From Serilophus lunatus (taxonomy: Eukaryota > Chordata > Aves > Passeriformes > Eurylaimidae): DNA of 64,000 nucleotides. Shown here piece by piece: positions 46,301 through 56,607 of this stretch. Location: NCBI GenBank assembly GCA_013399895.1, contig VXBA01001181.1:25838-89837 (forward strand), read 5' to 3'. A program made the translations under genes and the position numbers. How positions within the stretch are numbered: the first letter of the stretch is position 1; every line of letters starts with the position of its first letter. The notes below the pieces were generated by a model. That model worked only from the letters and a program-made list of their open reading frames with translations. It was not told where the DNA came from and ran no database searches.

Positions 46301-49300
46301 AACAACGGCCTGGCCGCCTAATTAACTCGGAGCAGCACAGGCTCCTCTCTTAAATGTTAATTAAATGCTTCAGCGGCAGCCTGGAGTTTTTGCAGCTTCA
46401 AAGGGAACCAACCTGCAGCGAACTGCAGCCAATTTCCCTCCCTTCCCTTCCATCCCGAGGAATTTGCAGTTCTCTGCTGGAATATTCCTCCAAGCAGCCT
46501 CTGGAGAAGGGGTTTCATTTCCATCTTGCCCAGCTCCCAGGAGACCTGAGTGGCTTCTTTTCTATATTATTTTTTTATTTGTTTACTGCCCAGTTAAATG
46601 GGAAGCAGCAGTGTTGCTGTTGAGCAGATAAATTCACTGACATGAAGGGGAAAAAAAGAGACCAGAAGCAAAATAATGTGGTCACATTGATATTTAATTT
46701 AAGCCAATACAGCCCTTTTTATGGAGCTTTGAGTCTACTCTTAATTTGCTTTAGTTAGGAAACAAAGTATTTTCAGTTTGACCAAGAGGGAGTCACACAA
46801 ACGCCTTACTTCATCCCAAACATGTGAATATTTGTGGTGGGAATGACCTGTTTAACATTTGAAATCCAGCAACAGAGCAAGTGAGAAGTTTGGGGGGTTA
46901 TTTGTCAGCTCTTCCAACCTGGATAAGGTTGGATATGAATGTCAGGGAGACATAAAATAATGAAAGGTGTAAAAATAATGAAAACATGGCAAAAAGCCTG
47001 AAAGGAATAATAATCAAGTCAAGGATTTTTAGTAGAAGAATAAAAATGTATCATATATACATAAAAATATAAATATAAATAGCTCTTTTATCATCATAAA
47101 TAGCAAACAATTGACTTTTTTCAATTCTCATCTCAAAAAGGGCCACTAAGTATCTGTGTCCTTCCTGAAAAATTCCATTTCCCAGGATCAGCTTGGCAGG
47201 AGGGCAATGATTTGATCCCTGGTCACCTTGAATCTCCAAGTGTGGCATCATGGGCAGGACCAGCTCCAACTTTTCCATTCAAACCAGGATCATCCCTTTG
47301 GAATAAGTGGCTGAATTCAGCTCTGGGTGTCAGGTAGCTGAAAAGGGAATAAAAAAAAAAAAAAAAAAGATGAGGAAATGATTTGTGGAAGCCAAAGAGC
47401 AAAGGACTGCTGTTGAAAGAGACAAAAAGCTGTGTTTTAATTGTGCAGTTTGTGGGAGATGCTGATGGTCCCAAACCCGTGGGTTATGAATCCAGAAAAG
47501 CTGAAAAAAAAATGGAAAGAATTGGAAATGACTCCATACATTGTGTCTCTTGGGATGTTTTCTCTGCTGCTTTATTCTTTATTCTTGCTTTCTGCTTTAT
47601 TCTTTATTCATCTGCTGCTCTTTGATGGAGGAGGAACCATGAAAAATGTAAATCTTTTAAACTTTGATGTTTCCAAGGACTTTCTGGGGTGTTCCTGAGA
47701 CACTTTCAGAGGATCATGGAATGGGTTGGCTTGGAAGGGACCTTAAAGACCATCTTGTTGTTCCCAATGCCAAATGGGCACCTCCAGGTTCACACTGGTG
47801 TGATCCCACTCCACCCCTTCCACAGCAATGTGAGCTTGGCTTTTGGCAGCAAAATTCCACAAAGGGATTGGCTTTGACATCCTGGGAGAGCTGGGAATGT
47901 TCCCCTGGAGAAGGGAAGGATCCAGGCAGAGCTTGGAGCCCCTGGCAGAGCCTGAAGGGGCTCCAGGAGAGCTGGAGAGGGACTGGGGACAAGGGCTGGG
48001 GGGACAGGACCCAGGGAATGGCTTCCCAGTGCCAGAGGGAGATTGGGAAGGAATTGCTGGCTGGGAGGGTGGGGAGGGACTGGGATGGATTTCCCAGAGA
48101 AGCTGTGGCTGTCCCTGGATCCCTGGGAGTGTCCAAGGACAGGTTGGGATCCCTGGAACAGTGGGAGGGGTCCCTGCCCAGGGCAGGGAGTGGGATGGGA
48201 TGATCCCTCCCAACTCAAACCACTCTGGAATTCTCTGACAGAGAAGCTGCTTCACTTGGAACTTTCCACCAACCTCAAAACACAGAGAAAGTTGATTTAC
48301 TCTTGTTTTTTCATGTTTTTAACATGGTGAGCTCCTGCAGAGCTTGTTCCTGGTTAATATGATCCTTTTTTTTACTTGGGAGAGGCTGGACAGGTACAGG
48401 ACAAACTCTTAGGGAGTAAAATTGCCACCAGTGGATGGTTTATGTTTAGAATCCCTGGAACTATTTTAAGAATGTCCACAAAATAGCAACTGAGGAGTTC
48501 ACAGGGACCTTGAAATCTTCTGCTTTTTGTCATGTGTTTGTGAAATGTGGGCCAATTAATTTTACAATTAACAACTTTAGAGTCTCATTGACCTTTTCTC
48601 TGAAGCTGTTCTGTTGTTGCCAGAGGTGGTACAAGGATAAATCCACATTGTTGTCAAGTCTGGGAATTCCTGGTGTGGGAAAGCAACTGGTAGTGATTCA
48701 ATGACAAGGAATTGTTTGAATTATAATTAGATTTGCAGGTAGAAATCTTGAAGTAAGATCTGGATTTATGCATGAAGGGCAAATAGATTTTGCCAGGAGT
48801 AACAGCATCATTTGCATCCTTAGGTCATGGATAGAAGGATGATGGAATAGTAAGTGCATGATGAGGAGGACTGGGGAGATCTGGATTCAATTCTTGTCCA
48901 GCACTAAATGAATTGGGTTGAAAGTCAATTAAGACAAATATTGAGCTCTTGTTCTGGCTCTGCTTTGAAGGATTTACAGCATTTCCATGGCAAACTCCTC
49001 ATTGTTTCCTCCAGCAGGAGGCCCACAGCTCCAGGATCTACCTCCCACAGAAAGAAGTGGCTCAGGCACGTCAGGGACATCCATCAATAACAATTCCACA
49101 CATATCCATCGATAACAATCAATTCAACACCTTGCTGGAGGACGACAGCACATCTTAAGTGCTGCTGTGATGTCCCAAAAGGTTACAAATTGAACCTGGT
49201 GTTGCTCTGATGCTCAGAAACTTCGAGAGAAAAGGTCCAAGGCAGTGCGTTGCACTGGTTTTGGTGGGAAGGACAGGCCCAGCTCGGCTGAGGTGATTCT

Positions 49301-52300
49301 GGATTTTCAGGTGTGGCCAGATCCCTCAGGCACTGTTGGGAATGCTACAGCTTCCTACTGGAAGAAACCCTGGAATGGGTTTTCTCCCGCTGGAAATGGC
49401 CCCACACGCCCTTTTCCCTCTCTGCTTTCCCAGTTATCACTCTGTGCTGCATCTTCAAGTGCCGCATTCCCCGGACGAAGAAGGAGATCGAGGCCCGCTA
49501 CGCCCAGCGCCAGGCAGCCAAGAACTATGCGGACAAACTGGACACTGTGCCTCCCCTCAACGAGCTCACCGAGATCCCTGGAGGTACTTCCCGTGCCCAC
49601 CCCCTCAGGAGGCTCAGCTCCTCTTTTGGGGCTGCTCTGTGTGTGTGCAGGAAGGCAAAGGTGCTCCCTTGGGGTCACTGTGGGGGCTTGGGGCAGATCA
49701 TCAAGATAAGACCCCTCCCATCTGAAGTTCAACCCCTCCAATTCAAAGTTAGGCCCCTCCCATTCAAAGTTAAACCTCTTCCATTTGAAGTTAAACCCTT
49801 CCCATTTGAAGATAAATCCTTCCACCTAAAGATAAGCCCCTCCTATCTGAAGATAAAGCCTTCCCACCTGAAGTCAAACCCCTCCCATCTGAAGATAAGC
49901 CCCTCCTATTTGAAATTAGCCCCTCCCATTCCAAGTTAAGCCCCTCCCATCTAAAGTTAAACCCCTCCCATTCAAAGTTAAGCCCCTCCCATCTGAAGAT
50001 AAGCCTCTCCCATCTGCAGTGAAACTCCTCCCCTTCAAAGTTAAGCCCCTCCCATCTGAAGTTGAGCCCCTCCCATTCAAAGCTAAGCCCCTCCCATCTG
50101 CAGTTAAACCCCTCCCATTCAAAGCTAAGCCCCTCCCATCTGCAGTTAAACCCCTCCTATTCAAAGCTAAGCCCCTCCCATTTGACACTGAGCCCCTCTC
50201 AACGTTCAGGTAACCCTAAAGCTGCAGCACTTGTGGCAGCAGATTCACATACTCAGATGAAAGGGAGTTTGCCATTGATACAAGTCAGGGTGATTCCTGT
50301 CAAATCGTAGAATCACAAAGTCATTAAGGTTGGAAAAGACCTTCCAAGACCATCAGGTCCAACCTTGGACTAAATCCCACTATTCCCACTAAACCTTATT
50401 GGGAAGGGCCACATCGAGCACTTCCAAGGATGGAGATCCCGCTTCCCTGGGCAGCCCCTTCCGATATTTAACCACTCTTTCAGTGCAGAACTTTTTCCTA
50501 ACATCCAACCTGAACCTCCCCTGGCATAACCTGAGGCCATTTCCCGTTGTCCTGTCACTTTTTCCTTGGGATGAGAGTCCAATCCCCTCCCTGCTCCAAC
50601 CTCCTTTCAGGAGGGAGCAACAAAAAAATTCATCTTGGAAACCTCCCGAGGGTCTGATTGATTTGAGGTTCTTGGGTTGGGGGATGTCAGGAGGATGAAT
50701 TCCGGGTTCTCCATGACTGCCTCGCCTTGGATGGCCAGGAATGTCTGTGTCGCTGGTTTCTGTTGCTCTCACTCTGCTCTCCTGTGCCGTAGGCTCTCCT
50801 GAAACTCTCCTAACTCTCTCTGGTCATGTCCAGCCCAGACCTCTCAACTCCCTGCCTGTGCTGAAAGAAGAGGATGAAATGACCTTCCAAGGAAATTAGG
50901 GATCTGCCTTCCTGCCTGTTTGTCTGTGGCTTCTCTTTTTCCGATGGGATCCATCAGCCCTTGGACTCTCTGCTTCTCATTTCTGCGTTTGACCTCTGTT
51001 TTCTCAACACCTTTTTATGGCCTTTTATTTCCTCTCTTTCCTGTGTCTCTGCAAACTCTGTAGCTTCCTAAAACCTGTGATTTCCCTTCACTCAAAATGG
51101 GATGTTCCCATCCATGGAACTGGTGATTTTCCTTCTCTCGAAACAGGATGTTCCAGTCCATGGAACTGGTGAAAGAGGCAGATAAAGTAATTGTAGGAAT
51201 TTAGTCCCACACCAGCCAAACGTAGAACTAGGGGTTTAACAGCAAGAACTTGCACAAACCTCAGGATTCCAGAGGTGTCCCAACATCTGGCCATAGACTG
51301 AGGATGGTCAGACCCCCTCTGAGGAGCTGAACTCAACTGGCAAGACGGACCTGTGTCCATACAGTTAAATACAACCTCCTTCACATTCCAAGGTGATCCA
51401 AAGGCCTGGTTGGTTCAGTTTTCCCTGTCTGAGCAATCCCACATGGGAAATGCCCACATTTGGGGCAGGAAATCAAAGGATCCTTTGATTTGCTGCCCAA
51501 AAGGCCAAATTCTGACTCCTTAAGGAGCAGCTTTCAGCAGATCCCAAGGAATGGGAGGGAACGAGCCTGTAAATAGCAGGAAGCACATTCCCTCATTTGC
51601 TGCCCCATCCTCATCCTGTTACTTCTGGAAAAGCACTAAATGAAGGATAAGAATATCCAGAAGAGACAGAAAGGGTATTTGGGCAGCAGAGTGGTGGTTT
51701 CACCCCAAAAATGAGAAATCTTGGTCGCCTCTAAGCAACTTTACATCCCACAGACGCATCCACGGGCTCCATCCAAAGGTTGGGTATTTGGTGTGGATTT
51801 AATCAGACGTTGGAAGGACAGGGACTCAGGAATGAATGACCACAAGAAATCAATTTGTAGGAAGTCAGTTGCTCCATGAAGACTCTCCAAGTTGCCTTTT
51901 ATCCAGTCAAATGTTCAGAATTCCAGAATTCTGGGCCTGGAGTGGTGCAGGAGGAAGAGGCTGGTGGATAATGTGGATAATGTTGCTGAGTGGCTGCAGA
52001 TTTTTGATAACAACTCATAAATACCTGTTCCCTGAAAGTCCTGATCCTCTGGGACTTGGCAGAATTAACCTTCCCAAATTTCCCTGGAGGAGCTGGGACT
52101 GGGATGGGAACCACCTCTCCACAAGTACATTATCCCCATCTTTTTATCCCCAGACTTTATCCTTTTATCCACAGTGGAAAATCAAAAGGATGTGATTCCA
52201 TTCATGGTAAAAGTGGAAGATGGAAATTGTGCTTCAAAATCCCTGTGTGGCTCCAAATTTGAGAATCCCAAGGGACTCACTCGAATGTTGACACCTGACA

Positions 52301-54580
52301 AGTTCTAAATAATGAACTGTGGCAACTCCCGGGAGAGGCCAGAGGGATAATTGGGAATGATTTTCATTCCTGAGTGGCCATGAAATGCTTTCAGGTTTTC
52401 TGTGAGTGTCAAAGAAATATATTACAATGCTGAAATACTGATTTCTTGGCATTATTTCCCCCTGTTTATCACATTCACCTTTATTTGGATGAAATATTTC
52501 AGGTGGCTCTCCGTGGGTTTTTTTGGAGTGTCATACAGGGCACAAGTCCTTTTACTGGGAATAAAATGAATGGTTCAGTGTTTAAAATGTGGTATAAAAT
52601 TAATTCATATTCTGTCTCCCAGTCTGTGGGAGAAGAACAAGCAGGACTTAGTTCTGCTTGGAGATTTGTTGTCCCTGTCCTGGGAGATCTTCAAATATTC
52701 CACTCTGAGGCTGCTCCAGCTGATTTTTTGGGAGCTCATCTGCTTCCTAGCACATTTATCCAGGAAGGAGACAATGGGGGGAGTTGGTTGTTGGTTTTAC
52801 CCTTTATTTTTTTAGATGAGATGCCAGGATTTCCCCTGGGATCGAAAGGAAGGTTTTGTCTCTTTGGGACAAATGAATTCCCAGTTCCCAACATCAAAGG
52901 ATGATCTTTTAGTGTCCATGGTCAAGGAATATTTTGGGTGAATGTAAATATTCATAACCCCAGAATCCTGGAATGGTTTGGGTTGGAAGGGACCTTAAGG
53001 AGCACCCCATCCCACCCCCTGCCCTGGGCAGGGACACCTCCCACTGTCCCAGGGATCCCAACCTGCCCTTGGACACTCCCAGGGATCCAGGGGCAGCCAC
53101 AGCTTCTCTGGGAAATCCATCCCAGTCCCTCTCCACCCTCCCAGCCAGGAATTCCCTCCCAATATCCCATCTAAACCTTCTCTTTTTCCCTTTAAATCCA
53201 TTCTTCCTCATCCTGTCACCCCATTCCCTTGTCCAAAGTCCCTCCCCCTTTTCGGAGAAGGAGGGGATGGAAAATTTAACACATTTTCACTTGGTTTTGC
53301 AAAACTTTTGACTCTGCTGCTCTTGGGGAAACTGGAAACCTTCTGTAAGGAAGACATGAAACATGATCGGTGTTTAAGTGCCAAGTTGCTGCTTGAGATG
53401 AGAGTCCAGAGCATCAGTCTCTGACTTGAGAAGTACTTTAGAGGAACTAAATCACTTCTGGATGAAGGAAAATACGAAAAACGAGGGGAAGTTTTGTGCT
53501 ACCAAATCCTTTGTCAGCTCTATGGAAGTCTGAGGAAAACGTGTGACACTGAAATGTGGGCACTGATCCAAGATCATGGAATCCCAGACTGGTGTGGGTT
53601 GGGAGGGAGCTTAAAGCTCATCCATTCCCACCCCTGCCATGGGCAGGGACACCTCCCACTGTCCCAGGGATCCCAACCTGCCCTTGGACACTTCCAGAGA
53701 GAAGGAATCCATAACTCCTCTGGGAAACCTGGTCTCCCCAGCCTCCCAGCCAGGAATTCCTTCCCAATATCCAATCTAAACCTCCCCTCCTGCAGCTCCT
53801 CAGGAGAATCCCAGTTATTCAGATCCAAATCCAAGGCAGGTTTGTACTGAATTGCACAAGAGATGTTTCTGTTCCTCCTTGTGGGAGGAAACAATTCCTG
53901 TCATTCCTGGGAAGTGCTTCTGGGGTGTGTTTGTGACATCCATGGATCAGCTCCATTTCCTCCAGCAGATCCAAGGTTCACCTCTTAAAATTATTATTAT
54001 TACTATTATTATTACTATTATTATTATTTATTCCAACGTCTTCTCAAAACCAAGACATGAAAAGCTGCTCATCAGTGGAGAAACAGTATGAGAAAAAGTC
54101 TTTTTCCTTTGTCCAAGATTTCCAGCAAGGAGAAGGAATTTTGAGCTGTTTTCAACCCTGTTTAATTCCTTTCCTGTTTTCTGTTTCTGTCCTTTGGTTA
54201 CAGCTCAGGTGGGAGAGGAGAAAAAGGAAGAAGTTCCCACTGTATCTGGAAAAGTGGACAAGGCTCAGGGGAAGAAAGATGGATCCAAAAGCTCCAAGAA
54301 GAAGGATGGAGAGAAGGACCAGAAGGAAGGATCCAAGAAAGAAGGGAAGGATGGGGCCAAAAAGAAAGAAGGAGAAAAGGGAGAAAAAGGAGAAAAGGGA
54401 GGAAAAGGAGAAAAAGGAGAAAAGGGAGGAAAAGGAGGAAAAGCAGAAAAGGGAGGAAAGGACACAACTGACAAGAAAGAAGGTGGTGGGAAGAAAGAAG
54501 GTGAAGCAGGAAAATCGGGAGGAGGCACCAAAAGCAATGGGAAGGCTGGGAATGCCAAGGCCCCGGCAAAGAAGAAGTGA
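31240..54580 (+). CDS. TMIE: TMIE, complete coding region in four exons
   Basis: This is transmembrane inner ear protein. From established knowledge it is required in hair cells for mechanotransduction, sits with TMC1/2, LHFPL5 and CIB2 near stereocilia tips, and is the human DFNB6 deafness gene. The coding sequence is join(31240-31338, 40566-40683, 49434-49583, 54204-54580): 744 nt, 247 residues plus stop. Order: signal peptide (~1-29), short extracellular segment rich in Pro and Lys (~30-56), membrane helix (~58-80), a conserved basic juxtamembrane stretch (RIPRTKKEIEARY at 83-95), the conserved VPPLNELTEIPG (residues 111-122), then a Lys/Gly/Glu-rich tail (124-247). By my numbering R83, R86 and R94 match human R81, R84 and R92, recalled as sites of deafness missense changes; all three are arginine here. 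Mammalian TMIE is about 156 residues, so this tail is much longer. The gene is divergent from ALS2CL. Confidence 0.93.
32665..32880 (-). mobile_element. CR1 3' fragment
   Basis: It begins agggtgggttgggttgggag and includes ctgccctgggcagggacacc. Confidence 0.85.
33298..33425 (-). mobile_element. CR1 3' fragment, short
   Basis: It begins gccaggagggtttggattgg and includes gttgctccaacctggccttg. Confidence 0.8.
34744..35320 (+). repeat. Left arm of perfect 577-bp inverted repeat
   Basis: This segment is the reverse complement of 37903-38479. The arms have equal length (577 bp), no indel, and I found no mismatch in the portions compared, including a run of seven G. The spacer is 2582 bp. The arm includes a CR1-like 3' end at about 34860-34960. 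Confidence 0.92.
35578..35725 (+). mobile_element. CR1 3' fragment, short
   Basis: It has gatggatttcccagagaagc and ends ccctcccaacccacagcatt. Confidence 0.82.
37256..37700. repeat. TMIE: 39-bp minisatellite in TMIE intron 1, about 11 copies
   Basis: The unit is approximately aatcccagcacaaaccagca followed by gctccaacccttcccattt. It is 39 bp, a multiple of 3, so frames stay open across it on both strands. It ends about 200 bp before the assembly gap. Confidence 0.92.
37902..37902. other. Assembly gap base (n)
   Basis: This is the only ambiguous base noticed in the window. It sits between unique sequence (ccctgcccctgcc) and the right arm of the inverted repeat. Confidence 0.95.
37903..38479 (-). 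repeat. Right arm of perfect 577-bp inverted repeat, abutting gap base
   Basis: This is the exact inverted copy of 34744-35320. It starts immediately after the single n at 37902, which suggests that the join is an assembly event rather than a natural duplication. Confidence 0.92.
38945..39215 (+). mobile_element. CR1 3' fragment
   Basis: It runs from gggcctggagggagaggacc to cttccaacccaaaccattcc. Confidence 0.86.
39670..40485. repeat. TMIE: CAACCAACCAGGG minisatellite with 108-bp higher-order unit
   Basis: It is built of short CAACC, CCAGGG and GGGCCAA words. A 108-bp higher-order block is repeated at about 40080-40400. It is 1-2 percent G/T-poor on the plus strand in places and ends 80 bp before the TMIE exon 2 acceptor. 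Confidence 0.92.
40566..40683 (+). CDS. TMIE: TMIE exon 2, extracellular segment and first part of membrane helix
   Basis: This 118-nt exon follows a strong acceptor (cttcctccctgtttcccag) and ends GCAGTCA/gtaagt in phase 1. It reads ATTEPPKKKPDPITSETVVI and then WGLRLWQVVGIFAIFVLAV. This closely matches mammalian TMIE ([21 protein letters not shown]). The membrane helix continues into exon 3 through a split isoleucine codon (A+TT). Confidence 0.95.
40995..41520. repeat. TMIE: 20-bp minisatellite in TMIE intron 2, about 26 copies
   Basis: The unit is ggacaccttccatgggatgg with point variants (catggcatgg, ctatgggcag). It begins about 310 bp after exon 2. Confidence 0.94.
41600..42450. repeat. 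TMIE: A/T-rich tract of AAATAAATA type
   Basis: About 850 bp is dominated by aaataaataaataaa, aaaaatcact and similar words, and is very poor in G and C. The recurring aaaaatcactaaaa word suggests a decayed minisatellite rather than a plain microsatellite. Confidence 0.9.
45262..45362 (+). mobile_element. CR1 3' end, short
   Basis: It has ggtgtccctgcccagggcag and cctttccaacccaaaccatt. Confidence 0.75.
45588..46035 (-). mobile_element. CR1 3' fragment, longer
   Basis: It begins ccagagtggtttggggttgg and continues through ctgaggtcctggaaggccac and cttctcttctccaggctgat. Confidence 0.85.
47350..47368. repeat. Homopolymer A run
   Basis: About 18 consecutive A residues in TMIE intron 2. Confidence 0.85.
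47705..47765 (-). mobile_element. CR1 3' end, short
   Basis: It reads atcatggaatgggttggctt then ggaagggaccttaaagacca. It faces the plus-oriented copy at 47885. Confidence 0.75.
47885..48240 (+). mobile_element. CR1 3' fragment, young subfamily
   Basis: It shares about 97 percent identity by eye with 8185-8505 over ~250 bp and ends ccaactcaaaccactctgga. Confidence 0.88.
49434..49583 (+). CDS. TMIE: TMIE exon 3, end of membrane helix and conserved cytosolic segment
   Basis: A 150-nt exon lies between ctctgctttcccag and CCTGGAG/gtactt. It reads ITLCCIFKCRIPRTKKEIEA, then RYAQRQAAKNYADKLDTVPP and LNELTEIPG. It is the most conserved part of the family and nearly identical to mammalian TMIE. The Cys pair and basic cluster mark the cytosolic membrane border. 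It leaves in phase 1 and joins exon 4 through a G+CT alanine codon. Confidence 0.96.
49722..50205. repeat. TMIE: 21-bp minisatellite in TMIE intron 3, about 23 copies
   Basis: The unit is cccctcccatctgaagttaa plus g, with alternating variants (attcaaagttaag, atctgcagttaaa). It starts about 140 bp after exon 3. Being a multiple of 3 it keeps frames open. Confidence 0.95.
50303..50612 (-). mobile_element. CR1 3' fragment, older subfamily
   Basis: It begins cgtagaatcacaaagtcatt and contains ggttggaaaagaccttccaa and cagtgcagaactttttccta. Confidence 0.82.
52968..53240 (-). mobile_element. CR1 3' fragment
   Basis: It begins ggaatggtttgggttggaag and runs through cacagcttctctgggaaatc to the ttttccctttaaatcc region. 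Confidence 0.87.
53572..53800 (-). mobile_element. CR1 3' fragment
   Basis: It begins gatcatggaatcccagactg and includes ctgccatgggcagggacacc. Confidence 0.83.
53989..54030. repeat. TMIE: ATT microsatellite
   Basis: Att/act triplets run for about 40 bp, about 170 bp before TMIE exon 4. Confidence 0.88.
54204..54580 (+). CDS. TMIE: TMIE exon 4, expanded lysine-rich cytosolic tail
   Basis: The terminal coding exon follows ttggttacag and runs to TGA at 54578-54580. It opens AQVGEEKKEEVPTVSGKVDK and becomes almost entirely Lys, Gly, Glu, Asp, Ser and Ala, ending APAKKK. Residues 179-208 form ten consecutive X-X-Lys triplets, nine with Gly first. Mammalian TMIE ends in a shorter Lys-rich tail, reported to bind phospholipids and modulate the channel. 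The DNA sense strand is nearly all purine over ~54340-54490. A competing acceptor 5 nt downstream (ctcag at 54208) would break the frame, so 54204 was chosen. Confidence 0.9.
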
Positions 54581-56601
54581 CCAGGATGGAAAACAGTGCT
54601 GGCACTTTTTTTGGGAAGGCAGATTGCTTGGGATGGAGTGCTGGGAGCAGACAGGACACGGTTCTCCATGTGCTCCAGCTGTTGGGCGCCACTGGATATG
54701 GATTTCTTCCCTTTGGAAGAGCAAGTCACGGGTTTTTGGTCCACCAGAGGAAAACTGGCCCTGGAAAAAAGTGCAGGTAACAATATTTGGAAGCAAACTG
54801 CAGCCTGGGCTGAGAATCAGGATTTGGGATAAACATGGGAATGCGCAGAGATGAAGGACACGATTCCTTCCAAGTCTGTGGAGTTTGGCAAATATTTCCC
54901 TGCACTCCTCACCTCCTCCACAGGATTTGCATGGGGGGCATTTTAGGGATTATGTAAATGCCCCTCCATGACAGAAATCCTGGATGCTGAAACCCAAAGA
55001 GGGGAGTTCTCCAAGTCCTGCTTCCCGGGTTGGACACAGGGGAAGTTTTCCTTCCTTCTCAGATGCGTCTTTCCAGAGGATTTATCCACCTTTTTCTCCC
55101 TTTTTTTGGCTGATGAAAGACATAAATCAGGCTCTAGGAGGACAAATAGAGCAGGATTGAGCCGTGCTGCTGCAGGGAGTCGCTGTCCCCAGCTCATCAT
55201 TCCTCTGGGAAAGGCAACAAGATCCCAGTGGGATGAGAAGGTGCTCAGCAAACTCTGTGCCCATGGAGCAGGGCTGGATAAATCCCTGTCCTGGCTCCCT
55301 GAAAGGAGGGATTTTGCCCCACTTTGCTGTGGCTGGGGTTTCTCCCACCTCCTGGAATTTTCTGGGGGGTGGTTTTCCCAGGAGCATCGTTTCTCTGGGT
55401 GTGTTTTGTAAGTATCTCAGCAATTTATGCCTTAAAATCTGGAGCCAGGGGGTAATTAGCTAAAAGCTAATTGGGAATAGGTGTTGGGATGACTGAAATG
55501 CTCCCTGTGCTCTGTGGATATCCAGTGGCATGGATTGGGGCAGGGAGGGAATAATCTCCAGCCCGTTGTTCTGCTCAGGCCTCAGCAATTACATTTATTT
55601 TCATTTATTTTCTGTTCCCCCTGTGGTTTCAATGTGGACAGAGCTGATTTATCCCTGCAAAGACATTCCCCACATGTCCCACATTTCTTTGTCCCAACTT
55701 TCCTTTCCCTTCTCTCCTACCCAACCCCCTCCTGGGGGGGAATGAGCCCCACAAAATAATATTAATGAGGTCGGTGAGCTCAGAAAAAGCCCCCAAACCC
55801 CCAGAGCTGCCGAGGGGATGGTGTAAGGCTTGAGGAGCAAGGGTGGGAATGATGTTCCCAGCCATGGAAAAGTTCAGGAGGAGCATCAGCAGGCACATCT
55901 CAGCTCAATCCTATTTTTCCAAGGGGAAAGTGGGAAGAGGAGTGGGAATTGCAGCTCCCAGGTCGTGGTTTTAATTCCCTGCTCAGCCTGAGAGGTCTCA
56001 GATGTGCAGGTTTATGTCTCAACACAACCGCTGGGCTCTACAGAAAACAGGGCAAAGGACTTTTATCCATCTTTTCAGCTGGAATAAAAGGGAAAACAAG
56101 AGCCACAGAGTCACTTCACGTGAGCACAGTTCCCCCCAGGGATCTGCTCCGTTCCATCCCAGCTCCCTGCTTTCCTCTGCTCTCTCCCTCTTCGCTGAGG
56201 AGTCCCAAAGAAAAAGAGGGAGAATGGATTTTTACCAGTGCATTCCTTGCCTTGGTGCAGGGATGTCACTCCCTGGGTTTTTGGGGGATGTTTTCTCTTA
56301 TAAACTCCAATCCCAGGTAAAGCAGCTGGGATTTAAGTCCCATCCAGCTGGGATTTGGGCAGGAAACATTCCCTGTCCTGCAGCTGGAATCGTGGGGCTG
56401 TTAATCCTGCTGGGAATTTCGAGTGTGCTGAGGATGCTGAGGCAGCCTGTCCCTGTTTTTTGGGAGAGGAGCAGGGCTATTCCTGATCCCAAAGCTCCAC
56501 TGGGGAAAATCTGTCCTTTCCCCTTGTGAGCTCATTATCCCAGAGTCAAAGAATTCCTTTCTTCCTTCCCTCCTCCTTAATAGAAACACCATCAATCTCA
56601 C

Positions 56602-56607
56602 AATAAA
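56602..56607 (+). terminator. Candidate AATAAA polyadenylation signal for TMIE
   Basis: An AATAAA hexamer lies about 2.0 kb after the TMIE stop, followed by A-rich sequence. Another AATAAA occurs at 56083-56088. Either could end the TMIE transcript; the sequence alone does not decide. Confidence 0.2.

Larger units (their letters stand above)
40684..49433 (+). other. TMIE: TMIE intron 2
   Basis: This 8.75-kb intron runs from gtaagt to tttcccag. It holds a 20-bp minisatellite, an ~800-bp A/T-rich tract, several CR1 fragments and a run of A at 47350-47368. The stretches 42450-45250 and 48250-49400 show nothing recognisable. Confidence 0.85.
49584..54203 (+). other. TMIE: TMIE intron 3
   Basis: This 4.6-kb intron runs from gtactt to ggttacag. 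It holds a 21-bp minisatellite, three minus-oriented CR1 fragments and an ATT microsatellite 170 bp before exon 4. The stretch 50620-52960 shows nothing recognisable. Confidence 0.85.

Noticed and set aside
54057..54854. 265-codon plus-strand frame and the antisense frames over TMIE exon 4
   Set aside because: These are by-products of the stop-poor purine-rich tract. Only the frame in phase with TMIE exon 3 matches the family.
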